A stretch of 64,000 nt of DNA from JAVBLK01 sp031553565 (GCA_031553565.1 JAVBLK010000035.1:5144-69143), one strand, 5' to 3'; positions 16,456-24,746 are shown, counted from the first letter of the stretch. Made by a program: numbers and translations. The notes: generated by a model from the sequence alone, not told the origin.

Positions 16456-17256
16456 ATGGAAATTGTATACCCTATAATTATTATGCTGGTTTTGGGAGCC
16501 GCTTTCGGCGCGCTTTTGGCCTGGCTCGGAAAAAAGTTCAATGTGGAGAGGGATCCCAAGATCGACGACGTGGTGAAGTGCCTTGCGGGCGTCAATTGCG
16601 GCGGCTGCGGATATGCCGGCTGCGACGCTTTCGCGGTGGCGCTGGTGAAGGGTGAGGCAAAGGTGGACTTGTGCAACCCGACCAAGAAAGAGGATAAGGC
16701 CGAGATCAACAGGCTGCTTGGTTTAAGCACCGAGGTCGCGGGCGATACGGTGGCGGTCGTGGGCTGCTGCGGCGGCCACGATGCAAAGCATAAGTTTTCC
16801 TATCAGGGTTACGGCAGCTGCGCGACGTCGCAGATACTTGCCCAGGGATCAAAGGCTTGTCCGGTCGGCTGTATGGCGCTGAAAGACTGCGTGGCGGCCT
16901 GCGGCTATAACGCGGTGGGAGTTTCGGATAAGGACGGCTTCGCGCGCGTAAACGACCATAAATGCACCTCGTGCGGCGCGTGTGTGTCGCGGTGCCCCAA
17001 GAAACTGATAAAACGCATCCCGAAATCCGCGCTGGTCTATGTAGCGTGCAGCAACCGCGAGCCGGGCAAGAAAGTGCGCAGCTATTGCCCCAGCGGCTGC
17101 ATAGCCTGCGGCTTGTGCGTAAAGGCCTGCAAATACGACGCAATGTACTTAAAGGAAGGCAAGCTCGCCCGTATCAAATATGAAAACTGCACTAACTGCG
17201 GCGACTGCGTAAAAGTCTGCCCGACAAAAGTCATCAAGTTGAAAGCGACGGAATAG
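16456..17256 (+). CDS. rnfB: Rnf complex subunit B (multi Fe-S)
   Basis: Ferredoxin-facing subunit of Rnf. 266 aa from the ATG at 16456, chosen because AAAGGAG lies 5 bases upstream; an upstream UUG in frame belongs to the preceding hairpin. One N-terminal membrane helix, then the four-Cys Fe-S domain (CLAGVNCGGCGYAGCDAF), a middle Cys-rich section (ACPVGCMALKDCVAACGY), and ferredoxin-type 4Fe-4S motifs CTSCGACVSRCP, CIACGLCVKACK and CTNCGDCVKVCP. Last gene of the rnf set, separated from rnfA by about 500 bp of structured repeats, so its expression may be tuned apart from the other subunits. Confidence 0.95.
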   Translation: MEIVYPIIIMLVLGAAFGALLAWLGKKFNVERDPKIDDVVKCLAGVNCGGCGYAGCDAFAVALVKGEAKVDLCNPTKKEDKAEINRLLGLSTEVAGDTVAVVGCCGGHDAKHKFSYQGYGSCATSQILAQGSKACPVGCMALKDCVAACGYNAVGVSDKDGFARVNDHKCTSCGACVSRCPKKLIKRIPKSALVYVACSNREPGKKVRSYCPSGCIACGLCVKACKYDAMYLKEGKLARIKYENCTNCGDCVKVCPTKVIKLKATE

Positions 17257-17304
17257 TGCCGCCTGGAGGGGGGTATTGACATATGTCAAAAACACCCTAT
17301 CCGT

Positions 17305-18156
17305 TTATCTTTTCCAAAAGCCTTCGCCGCTCATGCCCGCGTCGAGCTTGCGCAAGGCCTCCTTTGCCTGATAATTCCCTGCGTCGGCAGCTTTTTTCAG
17401 CCAGCTGCGCGCGAGGCCGGTGTTTTTGCCCGTGCCCTTGCCGTTTAAATAGCAGCCCGCCAGATTTATGTACGCCGGTACGTGGCCTTGCTCTGCGGCC
17501 TTGGAAAACAAGCCGAAAGCTTCGGCCAGTGCTGCGGGGGAGGCTATATTTTTCCCGTAGGCGGATGAATAGCTGCCGTTCCACAGCATCGCGCCCAGGT
17601 TATTCTGCGCCACCGCGTTCCCTTGCCCGGCGGCCTTGCGGTACCAGTCCGCCGCCTTATCAGGATCCTTTGCGGCGCCGTGCTTTCCCAGCTCGCAAAA
17701 TTCGCCCATTGCCGCCTGTGCGGCAGGGTGTCCCTGCAACGCGGCCTTTTCGTACCACAGAAACGCCTCCTGCGGCTCGCCGCCGGTCAAAAACATTTCC
17801 GCCGTAAACCATTGCGCGTCCGCATCGCCGCCTTCGGCTTTTTGATGCTGTCCGTCCATAAGGCTCAGCAGATTGGTTTTTGCCTCCCCGTATCCCTGAT
17901 CCACGGCTTTTGTATACCAAATATAGGCTTTTGCAGCATCCTGCGGCATCCCGCTCAAGCCTTTGTCGTAGCAATATCCGACGTAATTTTGTGCCGCGGC
18001 GTGGCCGCTTTGCGCCGCGGCATGATACCAATGCATCGCCTGTGCGGTATCCTGCGGCGCGCCGCCCTCGCCGTGATAATAGCAATATGCCACCCGGCAT
18101 TGCGCGTCCGCGTCGCCGCCCCTTGCCGCCTGCAACTTTTGTTCGAACTCAGTCAT
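17305..18156 (-). CDS. Sel1-like repeat protein
   Basis: 283 aa made of about seven Sel1-like TPR units of ~36 residues, with recurring AAQ, GYCY.KG and A..WY.KAA patterns (for example AMHWYHAAAQSGHAAAQNYV and ADWYRKAAGQGNAVAQNNLG). Such solenoids act as protein-protein scaffolds. No signal peptide or membrane segment, so probably cytosolic. GGGAGGG gives a clear ribosome-binding site at 18165-18171. Convergent with rnfB. A foldback element (18176-18333) lies directly in front of its ribosome-binding site. Partner unknown. Confidence 0.85.
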   Translation of the reverse strand: MTEFEQKLQAARGGDADAQCRVAYCYYHGEGGAPQDTAQAMHWYHAAAQSGHAAAQNYVGYCYDKGLSGMPQDAAKAYIWYTKAVDQGYGEAKTNLLSLMDGQHQKAEGGDADAQWFTAEMFLTGGEPQEAFLWYEKAALQGHPAAQAAMGEFCELGKHGAAKDPDKAADWYRKAAGQGNAVAQNNLGAMLWNGSYSSAYGKNIASPAALAEAFGLFSKAAEQGHVPAYINLAGCYLNGKGTGKNTGLARSWLKKAADAGNYQAKEALRKLDAGMSGEGFWKR

Positions 18157-18175
18157 ATCACAATCCCTCCCTATT

Positions 18176-18333
18176 TAGTAAATCAACTTTTAAACCAGCT
18201 CATCTTCGGTATCTATTTGGTGTAAAACGGTATAAACTGCTCGCCTTTATTTCTAATAAAGGCTCCGCTTTTATCCCGTTTTATCCACAAATATCTACTC
18301 GAGCCTGAAACTGATTTAAAAATTGATTTACTA
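18176..18333. mobile_element. MITE-like foldback element of a second family (J)
   Basis: 158 bp flanked by 23 bp terminal inverted repeats matching at 21 positions: TAGTAAATCAACTTTTAAAC... (18176-18198) against TAGTAAATCAATTTTTAAAT... on the other strand (18311-18333). TA at both ends. No coding content. It takes up part of the 18157-18635 gap; the rest is AT-rich and holds the ppx promoter. Confidence 0.65.
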
Positions 18334-18465
18334 TACCGTAAATATACCACAAAACCCATATTCTTCATACAAGTTTTTTTCACACGCAAACTTTTTGCTC
18401 AAATCGCCGCCGCGCCCGGCGTGCTGCCGCGTCCAAAAATTGTAAAAATATTTTTCAAAACCCCC

Positions 18466-18494
18466 TTTTCAAACATTATATTGTGTGTTATAAT
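18466..18494 (+). promoter_or_regulatory. probable ppx promoter
   Basis: TTTTCA, 17 bp, TATAAT (-10 at 18489-18494). The -35 is weak. Predicted leader is about 135 nt. Confidence 0.45.
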
Positions 18495-18635
18495 ACAGCA
18501 AATAACGATTAAAGCGGAGCAGTCCGTTTTTTTGTTAAAAATAATTTTGGGAATAAAACAACAGCATCATCGGATAAGGAAAACACATGTATTTTGCGAT
18601 TTCCTAATTGACTGTTTTTTTGGAGTGGCTTCATT

Positions 18636-20150
18636 TTGGAGAAAATTGCAATCATCGACCTTGGGTCAAATGCCGCGCGTCTGGTAATGGCGAACATCCT
18701 GGAGGGCGGGTACTTCGTCGTCTTTGACGAGCTGAAGGAAACCGTGCGCCTGGGGCAGGATATGGAGCGCGAGGGTTTCTTAAAACCTTCCAGGATCGCG
18801 CAGGCGGTCAAGACCCTTAAAATGTTCAGGAAACTTTGCGACGTCAACAACATCGATAAGATAATCGCTGTCGCGACCAGCGCGGTCAGAAAGGCAAAAA
18901 ATCAGAAGAGCTTTTTGGAAGAGGTTTCGGCAACGTGCGGCATACGTATCCGTGTGCTGACAACAGAGGAGGAGGCCGCCTATATCTATCACGGCGTCAT
19001 CAACTCGTTCGAGATACCCAAAGGACTTATTATGGAAATCAGCGGCGGCACGACGCAGCTGATTTATTACAACCGCCGCAACATCCTTGCGTACGAGAAC
19101 CTGCCGTTCGGCGCGATAACGCTGACCTCGCTGTACGCGGGTGAAAACCTCAGCCCGGAGGAGCAGGCGAAAAAGGTCGAGGAGTTCTTTATCGACCAGT
19201 TCAGCCGCATACCGTGGCTTAAAGAGGTCGAGCCGGACATACAGCTTATCGGCGTGGGCGGCAACTTCAGGAACCTGGGCAAGATCTCGCGGCGCATGTC
19301 AAAATACCCGTTGGACATGGCGCACAACTACACTGTCACGCGTGAGGACTTTGACGAGATATACGATACGTTGAAGGTGCTGGACACAGAAAAACGCATG
19401 AAGATCAAGGGGCTTTCGGCGGGGCGCGCCGATATTTTCGTAAGCGCGCTTTCGTGCATAAAGGGCTTTTTATCGATTACCGATTACAAGGATATCGTCA
19501 TCAGCGGCAGCGGCCTAAGAGAGGGCATCATGTTCAACTACGCCGTGCCGACCACCACCGAGAAGCCTATCAGCGACGTTTTGGGCCACAGTATATATAC
19601 CATGGTCAAATACTTTGACGAGAACGCAAAGCACGCGGAGCACGTCTATGACCTGTCGTTACAGCTCTACAAGCAGTTAAGGGTGCTGCACAAGCTGCCG
19701 CGCCAGTATATAAAGGTCCTGCGCGTCGCATCCATCCTGCACGATACCGGCACGCGCATTAAATTTTACGACCACCACAAGCACAGCTGTTATATAATCC
19801 TCAACAGCAACCTTTACGGCTTAAGCCACCGCGACCTGGTTTTGGCCGCGTTCGTCGCGTCCGCGCACCGTAAAGACGACTTTATGATGCAGGAATGGAA
19901 CCGCTACCGCGATATAGTGACTCAGGACGACTATGTGGCGGTAAGGAAACTGGGCGTTATCCTAAAGGTTGCCGAAAGCCTGGACCGCAGTATGTCGGGC
20001 ATCATAAAATCCCTCAACTGCGACGTATTAGGCGACAGCGTGATCATGAAGACCGAGGCCGAGGGCGACTGCTCCTTGGAGATACTCGACGCGCTCTCCG
20101 CCGGCCAGGACTTTTACAGGGCTTACGGCAAGAACCTGGAGATTCTTTAA
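18636..20150 (+). CDS. ppx: Ppx/GppA family phosphatase with C-terminal HD domain
   Basis: Exopolyphosphatase or pppGpp phosphatase. 504 aa from a UUG start at 18636. N-terminal actin-like ATPase fold: IAIIDLGSNAARLVM (residues 4-18), TSAVRKAKN, GLIMEISGGTTQLIYY near residue 130, and LIGVGGNFRNLGK near residue 200. C-terminal HD domain with LHDTGTRIKFYDHHKHS near residue 370. This two-domain plan is the long Ppx form. No polyphosphate kinase gene is nearby, so polyphosphate and (p)ppGpp remain alternative substrates. Family A and then family C elements start directly after its stop. Confidence 0.85.
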   Translation: MEKIAIIDLGSNAARLVMANILEGGYFVVFDELKETVRLGQDMEREGFLKPSRIAQAVKTLKMFRKLCDVNNIDKIIAVATSAVRKAKNQKSFLEEVSATCGIRIRVLTTEEEAAYIYHGVINSFEIPKGLIMEISGGTTQLIYYNRRNILAYENLPFGAITLTSLYAGENLSPEEQAKKVEEFFIDQFSRIPWLKEVEPDIQLIGVGGNFRNLGKISRRMSKYPLDMAHNYTVTREDFDEIYDTLKVLDTEKRMKIKGLSAGRADIFVSALSCIKGFLSITDYKDIVISGSGLREGIMFNYAVPTTTEKPISDVLGHSIYTMVKYFDENAKHAEHVYDLSLQLYKQLRVLHKLPRQYIKVLRVASILHDTGTRIKFYDHHKHSCYIILNSNLYGLSHRDLVLAAFVASAHRKDDFMMQEWNRYRDIVTQDDYVAVRKLGVILKVAESLDRSMSGIIKSLNCDVLGDSVIMKTEAEGDCSLEILDALSAGQDFYRAYGKNLEIL

Positions 20151-20151
20151 T

Positions 20152-20315
20152 TAAGGAACCACTGAATAATCCGGTATAATTTACAGCGGCGTCTTTTTCG
20201 CCTGAAAACGTCTTCTTCTTTTGCAAATAGTTCTACTATTTACCGCAAAAACAAGCTGTTTTCATGCTGAAAAATACTTGTCCTAAATTAACCTTATTCA
20301 TTCATCGGTTCCTTA
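20152..20315 (+). mobile_element. family A foldback element, copy A3
   Basis: Starts TAAGGAACCACTGAATAA one base after the ppx stop and ends TTCATCGGTTCCTTA. Apical hairpin AAATAGT-tct-ACTATTT. Confidence 0.8.
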
Positions 20316-20432
20316 AGACCGGATATACGGCGGGGCAGGCGCGAAACAGGAACCTTGGCTTCCCGCGTATACCGATACAGCTCCGCCTGTAAGACCTGTT
20401 TCGCGCCGCGGCCATCGCATCTCCGGCTTTAA
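20316..20432 (+). repeat. family C structured element, copy C2
   Basis: Perfect 13 bp stem GGCGCGAAACAGG (20338-20350) / CCTGTTTCGCGCC (20395-20407) enclosing CCCGCGTATACCGATACAGC. Sense to ppx, directly after the family A copy. From here to 20671 the gap holds only repeats (see 20559) and short GCCCGTCAGG fragments of family B. Confidence 0.7.
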
Positions 20433-20558
20433 TTGCCGACAGGATACGTAATGTATGCCCGTCAGGCGGGGGCGGCGAAGGCTTTTGCCCGTCAGGTGAG
20501 GGCGCAGGACGCTTCGCTGCCGCGCTATTGCTGGTGAGGGCGGGAAGGGTATCGCGTT

Positions 20559-20614
20559 GTCATCCTGAACGAAGTGAAGGATCTTAAAAGATTCTTCGTT
20601 TTTCGCAGAATGAC
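20559..20614. repeat. family D hairpin (GTCATTCTGA type)
   Basis: Two inverted half-units: GTCATCCTGAACGAAGTGAA on one side and the complement of GTCATTCTGCGAAAAACGAA on the other, meeting at GATCTTAAAAGATTC. Same core as the tandem array at 23750 and the units at 27739. Confidence 0.6.
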
Positions 20615-20671
20615 ATGGCTGTGCACCGGCGGGCGGCAGGCGCGAACTCTGCCGAAAGGGAGTAATGCTTT

Positions 20672-21460
20672 ATGTCTTTTATCCCCGCGAAATGTACGCA
20701 ATGCGGCGCTAATATCGAGGCTGATGACAGCCGTGACGCGGGCGTTTGCCCGCATTGCCAAACGGCGTTTGTCACGCAGAAAGCGATCAATAATTACAAT
20801 ACTTATATTACAAAAAATATCATAATAGACGGGGAATCGAAAGAATTATTTAAAACTGCGAGCTTTCCCACGCTTCACGCCGCCGAGGAGCGGTGCAAAA
20901 AATTGTGCGAGCTTGGCGAATATACCGAACTTGTAAGCGCTGCCGATGAAATGATAAACAACTGGCCGGAGTCTCATTTGGGATATTATTGGCTAATGAG
21001 GGGTTTTGATGAGTATCATACCTTCGGTACGCCCGAATACGCGCAAAAAGTTAAAGACCGTCTTAATGCTTCGGCGTTTAGCGCAATGCACGGGGCGGTG
21101 CCCGGAAAACACCCTATCGACAAACAATATCAGAAGTTTCTAAAAAGGATAAATCAGGACGAGCGCCGGCAGTATGCCGAATTTATCATTATTATAGAAA
21201 AGATAATTGATGATTTCAGCCGCGCTTTGCCTGATATAATAGAAAAAAGAAAGAGAACAAACATTATCGGGTTTTTAATATCTTTTGCAGTCTTTATTTC
21301 TTCGCTTATAATCGGCATCATTTCGCTTGTGAATGATAACTTTTTACTCGGACTCCTTCTTATAATTTTGGCGGCATTTGCGGCTTTGTGCGTGGGGATT
21401 TGGTTTCTGATTGCCATGATAATATATATAAACTACGATAAAAAGCTCAAAAAACTATAG
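20672..21460 (+). CDS. zinc-ribbon protein with two C-terminal membrane helices
   Basis: 262 aa. N-terminal zinc ribbon: CTQCG at residue 8 and CPHC at residue 27. A helical middle region (about 60-180) contains TPR-like stretches such as CKKLCELGEYTELVSAADEM. Two hydrophobic helices at about 195-220 and 225-250, then a short Lys-rich tail. Ribosome-binding site AAGGGAG. I do not recognise a named family beyond the zinc ribbon; the layout suggests a cytoplasm-facing sensor or adaptor attached to the membrane. Confidence 0.7.
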   Translation: MSFIPAKCTQCGANIEADDSRDAGVCPHCQTAFVTQKAINNYNTYITKNIIIDGESKELFKTASFPTLHAAEERCKKLCELGEYTELVSAADEMINNWPESHLGYYWLMRGFDEYHTFGTPEYAQKVKDRLNASAFSAMHGAVPGKHPIDKQYQKFLKRINQDERRQYAEFIIIIEKIIDDFSRALPDIIEKRKRTNIIGFLISFAVFISSLIIGIISLVNDNFLLGLLLIILAAFAALCVGIWFLIAMIIYINYDKKLKKL

Positions 21461-21550
21461 CTTAACGATGTTCCGCAAAGGGAACCAAAAGATATTGAAA
21501 GCACCCGGAGATAAACTTCGGTGGTTTTGATGCTAATTTGGCAGGTTATC

Positions 21551-22072
21551 TTAAAGAACTCCGGCTAACGCGCAAAGCGTCAATACTTCGGCGGCGCATG
21601 ATATAAAAAGCAATAGGATTGCATTAAGAAGATTCCGAACGCTTTTTAGCTTAATGCTTGTGCATACAAGTGAAGCTACCGCAGGCGCAAAGGCAGCGGA
21701 CGAGAAGAAAACGGTGGTCAACAAAAAAGTACTGCCAAAAGAAAATGATGTGTAAATTTGTAAATTAGAAAGAAAAACGTAGAAGGACGTGTCTGTTGGA
21801 AAATCTTTGTTAAAATAACTAAATGTGTGCGCTGAAAAAACACTGAGGAATATAAAGAAAGCGGCAAAAACGAGCAGGATTTTAGAGACGAAACCGCACC
21901 AAAGCGCTGCCTTTTCTAATTTTGTTATAGGCGATTTGGCATCGGCGGATGTCGGCTGTTTCGCGGGTTTTGCCGCCGCGAAAGGGGACTCGGTGCCTGC
22001 GACAGGCACGCCGCAACCAACGCAGATGACGGCTTTTTCATTGATTTCTTTGCCGCAATTTTGGCAATACAT
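21551..22072 (-). CDS. zinc-ribbon membrane protein
   Basis: 173 aa. MYCQNCGKEINEKAVICVGCG is a classic zinc-ribbon start (two CxxC pairs). After a Pro/Ala/Lys linker come three to four hydrophobic helices from about residue 55 (LWCGFVSKILLVFAAFFIFL). AGAAGGG lies before the ATG. Convergent with the neighbouring zinc-ribbon gene at 20672, which is a different protein. Function unknown. Confidence 0.7.
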   Translation of the reverse strand: MYCQNCGKEINEKAVICVGCGVPVAGTESPFAAAKPAKQPTSADAKSPITKLEKAALWCGFVSKILLVFAAFFIFLSVFSAHTFSYFNKDFPTDTSFYVFLSNLQIYTSFSFGSTFLLTTVFFSSAAFAPAVASLVCTSIKLKSVRNLLNAILLLFISCAAEVLTLCALAGVL

Positions 22073-22222
22073 AATTTTCCCTTCTAATAATTTATTTTAA
22101 GGATATGTTAATATATTTTGACGGCAATGTCAAATATAACTTGCAAAAAAACACAGTTTTTGATAAAGTATTCTATAAGACAGATTTATTTGATACAATC
22201 CTGGATTTTGCAGAGTGCAATT

Positions 22223-22297
22223 TAGGAGCCACTGAATAACTCGGTCTAATTTCCGGCGGCGTCTTTTTCGCCTGAAAACATCTTCTTTTACTAGCAA
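22223..22297 (+). mobile_element. family A element, truncated copy A4
   Basis: Only the left half: TAGGAGCCACTGAATAACTC through CGGCGTCTTTTTCGCCTG and CTTCTTTTACTAGCAAA. The right arm is missing and the mreB-like gene begins about 40 bp later. Confidence 0.7.
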
Positions 22298-22335
22298 AAA
22301 TGGAAAGGCATAACAAAAGAAAACGGAGCGCGCAA

Positions 22336-23334
22336 ATGTCTAAAATTACACTTGCAATCGAACTGGGGACTTCATATACGTCTATATTTTTGGGCGGGAA
22401 CGGGATCGTGCTGCACGAGCCGTCTGTGGTCGCGTACTCGGACAAGGTGGTCAGGGCGGCGGGGCAGAGGGCGAAGGAAATGATCGGCCGCGCGCCGGAG
22501 CGCACTACGGTTTGCTGCCCGATAAAAGAGGGCGCGATAGACAGCTTCGAGGGCTGCTACATAATGCTTTCGCAGTTTCTAAAGAAAGTTATAACGGAGC
22601 GGAAATTCATTCAAAAGATAAAGATGCTGCTGGTCGTGCCCTGCGGCCTTTCCGGCGAGGAAAGGGGCGCGTTCGAGGAGCTTTTGCAAAAGCTTGGCGG
22701 CACCGAGATAGTGATAATCGAAAAAGTTATCGCGTCCGCGCACGGTCTCGGCCTTCCGATCGGCAGTGCCGACGGCGGCTTTATCGTCGATATCGGCGGC
22801 GGCACGACCGACATTGCGGCGATCAGCCTGCTAGGGATAGTCGAGGGCTGCAGTATATCGCTTGGCGGGATCAATATGGACGCGGCTGTGCAGAAATATA
22901 TGCTGGAAAAGCATAACCTTCAGATCGGGGTGCTTACGGCCGAAAAGGTCAAGGAAACGGTGGGCAGTCTGTATGAAAACGACAACTCGTCGATGACGGT
23001 TACCGGCACCGACGATGCAACCAAAAATCCGGCGACCGTAAATATCGAAAGCAAAGATATCTCCAGGGCGATCATTCCGTATTATAAGCGGATAGCCGAA
23101 GCTGTTTCGTCGGTATTGACTCTCTGTCCGCCCGAAATATCGGCGCAGGTCCTAAAGAGCGGGATACGCCTTTCGGGCGGCGGCTCGATGATAACCGGCG
23201 CGGAGCATTTTTTCAAAAACGCGCTTAACGTCCCGTTCGTTTCCGCGCCGGAGGCGGCGTACGCATGTATTACGGGCGCGGGGAAACTTCTTGAAGACGA
23301 CAAAACTGTAAAAGAGATACTGGCGCAAAACTGA
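22336..23334 (+). CDS. MreB-like actin-fold protein, solitary and divergent
   Basis: 332 aa from the ATG at 22336 (GGAG 8 bases upstream). Actin-fold motifs: LAIELGTSYTSIFLGGNG with GIVLHEPSVVA near the N-terminus, phosphate-2 motif DIGGGTTDIAAIS near residue 156, and adenosine motif LSGGGSMITGAEHF near residue 285. These match MreB/Mbl rather than DnaK or FtsA. The N-terminus is short (MSKITLAIELG), without the hydrophobic or amphipathic membrane-binding start common in MreB. No mreC, mreD or other shape gene is adjacent. Role as cytoskeletal filament is inferred from family. Confidence 0.75.
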   Translation: MSKITLAIELGTSYTSIFLGGNGIVLHEPSVVAYSDKVVRAAGQRAKEMIGRAPERTTVCCPIKEGAIDSFEGCYIMLSQFLKKVITERKFIQKIKMLLVVPCGLSGEERGAFEELLQKLGGTEIVIIEKVIASAHGLGLPIGSADGGFIVDIGGGTTDIAAISLLGIVEGCSISLGGINMDAAVQKYMLEKHNLQIGVLTAEKVKETVGSLYENDNSSMTVTGTDDATKNPATVNIESKDISRAIIPYYKRIAEAVSSVLTLCPPEISAQVLKSGIRLSGGGSMITGAEHFFKNALNVPFVSAPEAAYACITGAGKLLEDDKTVKEILAQN

Positions 23335-23341
23335 AGATTAT

Positions 23342-23410
23342 CGCCTTTTTCTTTGGCTATATGCGCAAGACCCGTCAAAAGAAACCGGCGAGGGGAAAAG
23401 AAAAAGGGGA
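23342..23410 (+). repeat. dispersed repeat family B, good copy
   Basis: CCTTTTTCTTT (23344-23354) and AAAGAAAAAGG (23397-23407) form inverted ends; the core is ACCCGTCAAAAGAAACCGGC. Starts 7 bp after the mreB-like stop. Confidence 0.65.
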
Positions 23411-23749
23411 TATGACGATAGCTACCGGGGCAGCCCCCCATAAAGTTTGCTGCGAATGATCAACAATCCGCACCAAAAATCGTTCATCTCAGAATTAAAC
23501 CGGCATCATATATTCTCAAAGATTATAAAAAGGTCGCTCTTTGTAGCTTTTCGCGTCTGCCAAAAATCCGCTCCTAAAAATCGTCATCTCAGAATTAAGC
23601 CGGCGTCGATCGGTGCGGTCTTACAATAATTATCCTCATTTTTTTGATAAGGTCAGCGCGAGGCAGGTCAAAAGTGAGACGCGACAAAAGACATGGCGCT
23701 GCCCACGCGTTGCCCCACGCCAAATTCTTTTTGGCTAGGTAGAAATTTG
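23411..23749. other. gene-free stretch with a direct repeat
   Basis: No convincing gene. Two diverged ~40 bp direct copies at about 23469-23508 and 23568-23607 share AAAAATCGTTCATCTCAGAA / AAAAATCGTCATCTCAGAAT and CCGGC. The remainder has no recognised feature. Confidence 0.4.
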
Positions 23750-24273
23750 AACCCCCCGCCGCTGTCATTCTGAGCAAAGCGAAGAATCTTTTAAGATCCT
23801 GCTGATCCGTTAAAGCTGATATCGAAACCCCCGCCGCTGTCATTCTGAGCAAAGCGAAGAATCTTTTAAAATCCTGCTGATCCGCTAAAGCTGATATCGA
23901 AACCCCCGCCGCTGTCATTCTGAGTAAAGCGAAAAATCTTTTAAGCTCTTGCTTATCCGTTAAAAACTGATATCGAAACCCCCGCCGCTGTCATTCTGAG
24001 CAAAGCGAAGAATCTTTTAAGATCCCGCTACCCGTTAAAACTGATATCGAAACCCCCGCCGCTGTCATTCTGAGCAAAGCGAAGAATCTTTTAAGATCCC
24101 GCTAATCCGTTAAAACTGATATCGAAACCCCCGCCGCTGTCATTCTGAGCAAAGCGAAGAATCTTTTAAGATCCCGTTAATCCGCTAAAACTGATATCAA
24201 AACCCCCGCCGCTGTCATTCTGAGCAAAGCGAAGAATCTTTTAAGATCCCGCTAACCCGTTAAAACTGATATC
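23750..24273. repeat. tandem array of seven family D units
   Basis: Units start near 23750, 23824, 23899, 23974, 24049, 24124 and 24199, a period of about 75 bp. Each holds CCCCCGCCGCTGTCATTCTG, AGCAAAGCGAAGAATC, TTTTAAGATCC and a variable tail ending CTGATATCG. Units differ at scattered bases, chiefly in the tail. No spacers of unrelated sequence, so not CRISPR. Confidence 0.85.
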
Positions 24274-24293
24274 GTTTGCCGGTTATCCGGCGC

Positions 24294-24695
24294 TTATTTT
24301 TTGTCTAATTCTTTCAGCCTGTTCAGCATTTTAAATATAACGCCCTGTTTCGCCATTTCCCCGAATTTGCCCTCGTTGCCGAATCGTTCGGCGCGGATTA
24401 CAGCAGTAATTATCGCGAAAATCAATCCGGCATCGGCTTTTGAAAAGTCTGTTGTTACGTCGTCATAATTAACGCCGTACCGTTTCAGCGTTCGCGAATA
24501 ATCATGATCGGTAAAGGGCTCGAACGCCTTAAAAAAGTCATCGATTTCTTTTGGATATTCGGCATATGGAAAGGTCAGGATCTCATTTTCTTTTTGCCCG
24601 TATCCGGCGGGTCCCGTTGTATGCAGCGTGTAAAACCCGTTTGAAAGCGTTTCAAAGTATCCAAGATGGTCAGTGAGCCCCTTATAATCTCTCAT
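24294..24695 (-). CDS. DUF6508-like small protein
   Basis: 133 aa soluble protein. The C-terminal half (DAGLIFAIITAVIRAERFGN, then a short link and VIFKMLNRLKELD) matches my memory of DUF6508 proteins, small cytosolic proteins of unknown function common in Firmicutes. GGAGAA precedes the ATG. It ends 20 bp from the family D array and lies downstream of the UDG-fold gene on the same strand, possibly co-transcribed. Family assignment is from memory of the motif only. Confidence 0.55.
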   Translation of the reverse strand: MRDYKGLTDHLGYFETLSNGFYTLHTTGPAGYGQKENEILTFPYAEYPKEIDDFFKAFEPFTDHDYSRTLKRYGVNYDDVTTDFSKADAGLIFAIITAVIRAERFGNEGKFGEMAKQGVIFKMLNRLKELDKK

Positions 24696-24746
24696 AACAT
24701 TTTCTCCGATTTTTAATATTTGTTGTCCGGATATTTTGTGCGGCGG

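Noticed and set aside
23595..23918. 107-codon minus-strand frame in the tandem array
   Set aside because: It consists of in-frame translation of the 75 bp family D units, with no start signal or domain.
23750..24273. CRISPR array
   Set aside because: Units are 75 bp, contiguous and lack unique spacers; no cas genes are near.
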